Assembly (NCBI GenBank): GCA_018664265.1
Contig: JABJOR010000011.1
Location: 1 to 8,506, forward strand
Source: Rhodospirillales bacterium
GTDB lineage: Bacteria > Pseudomonadota > Alphaproteobacteria > Rhodospirillales > Casp-alpha2
Direction: 5' to 3'
DNA: 8,506 nt
The translations under genes and the position numbers were made by a program. Positions within the stretch are counted from its first letter, which is position 1; every line of letters starts with the position of its first letter. The notes under the pieces were generated by a model. The model was not told where the DNA came from. It ran no database searches and saw only the letters and a list, made by a program, of their open reading frames with translations. Shown in pieces: positions 6,789-8,506 of the stretch.

Positions 6789-7139
6789 TTATGCATTTAC
6801 GGCTTTATCAACCGTTGGAAATACAACGAAAACGGTGTCATTCTCGACCTTCACCGGGTAGGCGTTCAGAGAAACACCCTCAGGGTTTACCCCCTCACCT
6901 GAATCGGCGCTAAATTGCCACAGGTGGGCAGAGCATGTGAGAATACAACGCTCGTCAAGATCGCCATCGATGAGCGGGAAGTCCTGATGGGGGCATATGG
7001 GACTATATGCCCGCATTCCACCGCCTTCGACGTGCACCAGTAAAACTTCCTGACCAGCAACCTCAAAGACATCCATTTCGCCTTCCCAGACGTCATCAAG
7101 GTCACAAACCTTCTGATATTCTGAAGCGTCGGTCACCAC
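6789..7139 (-). CDS. tmoC: Rieske [2Fe-2S] ferredoxin of the monooxygenase
   Basis: This electron carrier links the reductase TmoF to the diiron hydroxylase. The 116-residue protein has the Rieske ligands C49 and H51 (CPHQ) and C69 and H72 (CSAHLWQF), 17 residues apart, as in T4moC (112 residues). The presence of a Rieske ferredoxin separates this system from methane and phenol hydroxylases and places it with the toluene/alkene-type monooxygenases. The start is GTG at 7139, directly after the tmoB TGA, with AGGAG inside the end of tmoB. A second GTG at 7136 is equally possible and lies at a better spacing (8 nt). Translational coupling to tmoB is likely. Confidence 0.95.
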   Translation of the reverse strand: MVTDASEYQKVCDLDDVWEGEMDVFEVAGQEVLLVHVEGGGMRAYSPICPHQDFPLIDGDLDERCILTCSAHLWQFSADSGEGVNPEGVSLNAYPVKVENDTVFVVFPTVDKAVNA

Positions 7140-7400
7140 TCAGGCTCCTACAGAAATATCGATAGCTTCCATCTGAAGCAAATTTGCGTCTTTTACCGTC
7201 ATGGTGTCGGATAACGGTTCTTCCGCGCCATGAACCCTGGCCTGTAAGATAACACCGTCAGGAAATGGTGGAATGAGGTACCCGACGACTCCAGCCAGAG
7301 CCTTGTCCACCACTTGGGATATCGTGTCACTGTCTTCGGCCATGATTATTTTGTAGCCGTAATCACCTTGCACGCAGCAGGCGAGAGGAATATCTGCCAT
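7140..7400 (-). CDS. tmoB: Diiron monooxygenase hydroxylase gamma subunit
   Basis: This is the small ubiquitin-like gamma subunit of the hydroxylase, a structural partner of TmoA and TmoE with no catalytic residues. At 86 residues it nearly equals T4moB (about 84). It begins with the typical MADIPLACCVQGDYGYKI strand region and ends with the conserved acidic strand around LQMEAIDISVG. ATG 7400 has AAGGAG about 9 nt upstream. It lies 41 bp after tmoA and abuts tmoC without a gap. Confidence 0.93.
   Translation of the reverse strand: MADIPLACCVQGDYGYKIIMAEDSDTISQVVDKALAGVVGYLIPPFPDGVILQARVHGAEEPLSDTMTVKDANLLQMEAIDISVGA
7145..7149 (-). promoter_or_regulatory. Shine-Dalgarno of tmoC within the end of tmoB
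   Basis: AGGAG lies 5 nt before GTG 7139 and 8 nt before GTG 7136, inside the last codons of tmoB. It supports a GTG start and coupled translation, with the second GTG slightly better placed. Confidence 0.65.
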
Positions 7401-7441
7401 TGGAAATCGCTCCTTGTATCCGCTTAAATTTGGACTGCGTT

Positions 7442-8506
7442 TTACTCTGCCGCTTCAGCAGGCTTGTCATAGCCATCAATCCATTTGAACTCATACCCAT
7501 CGTCGCCCCGCTCGTCTGGGCTTTGCCCCATATATTCGAACAAGCCATCGGGTCCAGGCGGCACGGTGCCATCCAGCACGCGGTCAATGATGCTCCGATG
7601 ACCTTTGTATCGGGCGGGCTCTTCTTCGAATATCCACTTGCAGACGGATGAACAGAAGTGATAGCGCCGACCATCCAAATCGAGATTGTGATCAACAGGT
7701 GTCCAGGCACTGCCAACACCGCCGGCGACTTCAAGTCCACACATGTTGCAGACCAGCGGTGGCACCGGAGGAACCGTTTTTTCAATATCCCCATTTCGAA
7801 TATTCTCGATAACGACGTCCCAGCACTTCCCGTAACTGTCATTCCAGCCGGGATACTTTTTCTCTAACCAGTCTCGTTCCGCTGGAGAAACGCAGGCGAT
7901 CGGGCGCCACCACTGCAAGGCTCGATAGACAAAAACGCCGATCTGTTGCGAGTGATGGAATGTCGCAATATCTTCATGCAGGATATCCCAGTACCATGGT
8001 AGATCCAGGCCCAGTCCCAATACTGTACGCCCAAACTGTCCAATCACCCATTCTTCCATGAACTCTTTGAGCGAGTGCTCGCGATGCTCCAACGGTGTGT
8101 AGTAATCCATCCCAATACCGCTCAGTACTGAAAATTGCTTCCACATGCGCCAAAAGGCAATATCAACAAGTTTTTGAGCCTCTTCTTTTTGACCGTTTTC
8201 GATCAGAATCCGGATCACGGGCTCACCAATCTGTGCATGGCGGGCTTCGTCGGTCTGGATGCTTTGCAGCATCGTCGCGAAAGAGTGATCACCGGCCTTC
8301 GCAGCATCCGAGGATAGCGCGACGAACTGTAGATTCGTGAACGGCGCCTCAAGCCCCATCGTAAGCATGATCGCCGAGCTTACCGCATCACGGGTATGCG
8401 CAATATCATCCAATGCGTGGCGTAAACTGATCGGAATCCAATTTTCCGTCTTTGATGATTTGTGACACCAGTCAAAAACCGCGTCATGCTTAAGAAATTC
8501 GTAGGC
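7442..8506 (-). CDS. tmoA: Diiron monooxygenase hydroxylase alpha subunit (5' end cut by window)
   Basis: This is the catalytic subunit that activates O2 at a carboxylate-bridged diiron centre and hydroxylates the substrate. The frame is open to the window edge; 354 residues are present. Aligning the second iron motif to T4moH numbering places the first visible residue at about 145, so about 144 residues are missing and the full length would be near 498 (T4moH is 500). Visible iron ligands are E197 (GLEAPFTN) and E231 and H234 (TDEARH), and T201, N202 and Q228 are kept; E104, E134 and H137 lie outside. Pocket positions F176 and F196 align to leucine. A C-terminal YHS-like segment has C-x2-C (visible residues 253 and 256) and C-x3-C (285 and 289). 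The TTG at 8413 is an internal leucine, not a start. The operon promoter should be further upstream. Confidence 0.93.
   Translation of the reverse strand, partial: AYEFLKHDAVFDWCHKSSKTENWIPISLRHALDDIAHTRDAVSSAIMLTMGLEAPFTNLQFVALSSDAAKAGDHSFATMLQSIQTDEARHAQIGEPVIRILIENGQKEEAQKLVDIAFWRMWKQFSVLSGIGMDYYTPLEHREHSLKEFMEEWVIGQFGRTVLGLGLDLPWYWDILHEDIATFHHSQQIGVFVYRALQWWRPIACVSPAERDWLEKKYPGWNDSYGKCWDVVIENIRNGDIEKTVPPVPPLVCNMCGLEVAGGVGSAWTPVDHNLDLDGRRYHFCSSVCKWIFEEEPARYKGHRSIIDRVLDGTVPPGPDGLFEYMGQSPDERGDDGYEFKWIDGYDKPAEAAE

Noticed and set aside
7442..8413. Start of tmoA at the TTG at 8413
   Set aside because: The frame continues to the window edge with family-like sequence upstream, and this TTG is an internal leucine just before the conserved iron-binding helix.

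Overview
The window carries most of one long leftward (minus-strand) gene cluster, met at its far end by a rightward regulator gene. The base composition is moderate. The gene families, Shine-Dalgarno sites and GTG/TTG starts fit a proteobacterium. Genus and habitat cannot be read from the sequence.

Layout, in the direction of transcription from the right edge. A complete six-gene set for a toluene-4-monooxygenase-type soluble diiron monooxygenase runs tmoA (the large hydroxylase subunit, cut by the window edge), tmoB (gamma subunit), tmoC (Rieske ferredoxin), tmoD (effector), tmoE (beta subunit) and tmoF (NADH reductase). The order and sizes match the classic tmoABCDEF arrangement. Three genes not expected in a hydrocarbon pathway follow on the same strand: a 413-residue protein made of three fused Rid/YjgF domains, a cytoplasmic polysaccharide-deacetylase-fold amidase resembling allantoinase PuuE, and an M20 zinc deacylase related to ArgE/DapE. 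Gaps between all nine genes are 0 to 60 bp, so one operon is likely; its main promoter would lie beyond base 8506. An Lrp/AsnC regulator on the plus strand converges on the end of the operon with a 24-bp gap. Bases 1-239 hold no gene but can fold into several stems with GNRA tetraloops, a possible uncharacterised RNA.

How the genes may work together (inference): the monooxygenase hydroxylates a substrate, and the Rid, PuuE-like and M20 proteins then act on C-N bonds. That suggests a nitrogen-containing, probably heterocyclic or amide substrate rather than toluene. The hydroxylase supports a changed substrate: two phenylalanines that line the T4moH pocket align to leucine here. The Lrp-type regulator would suit a pathway ending in an amino acid. 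I do not recognise this combination as a characterised pathway.
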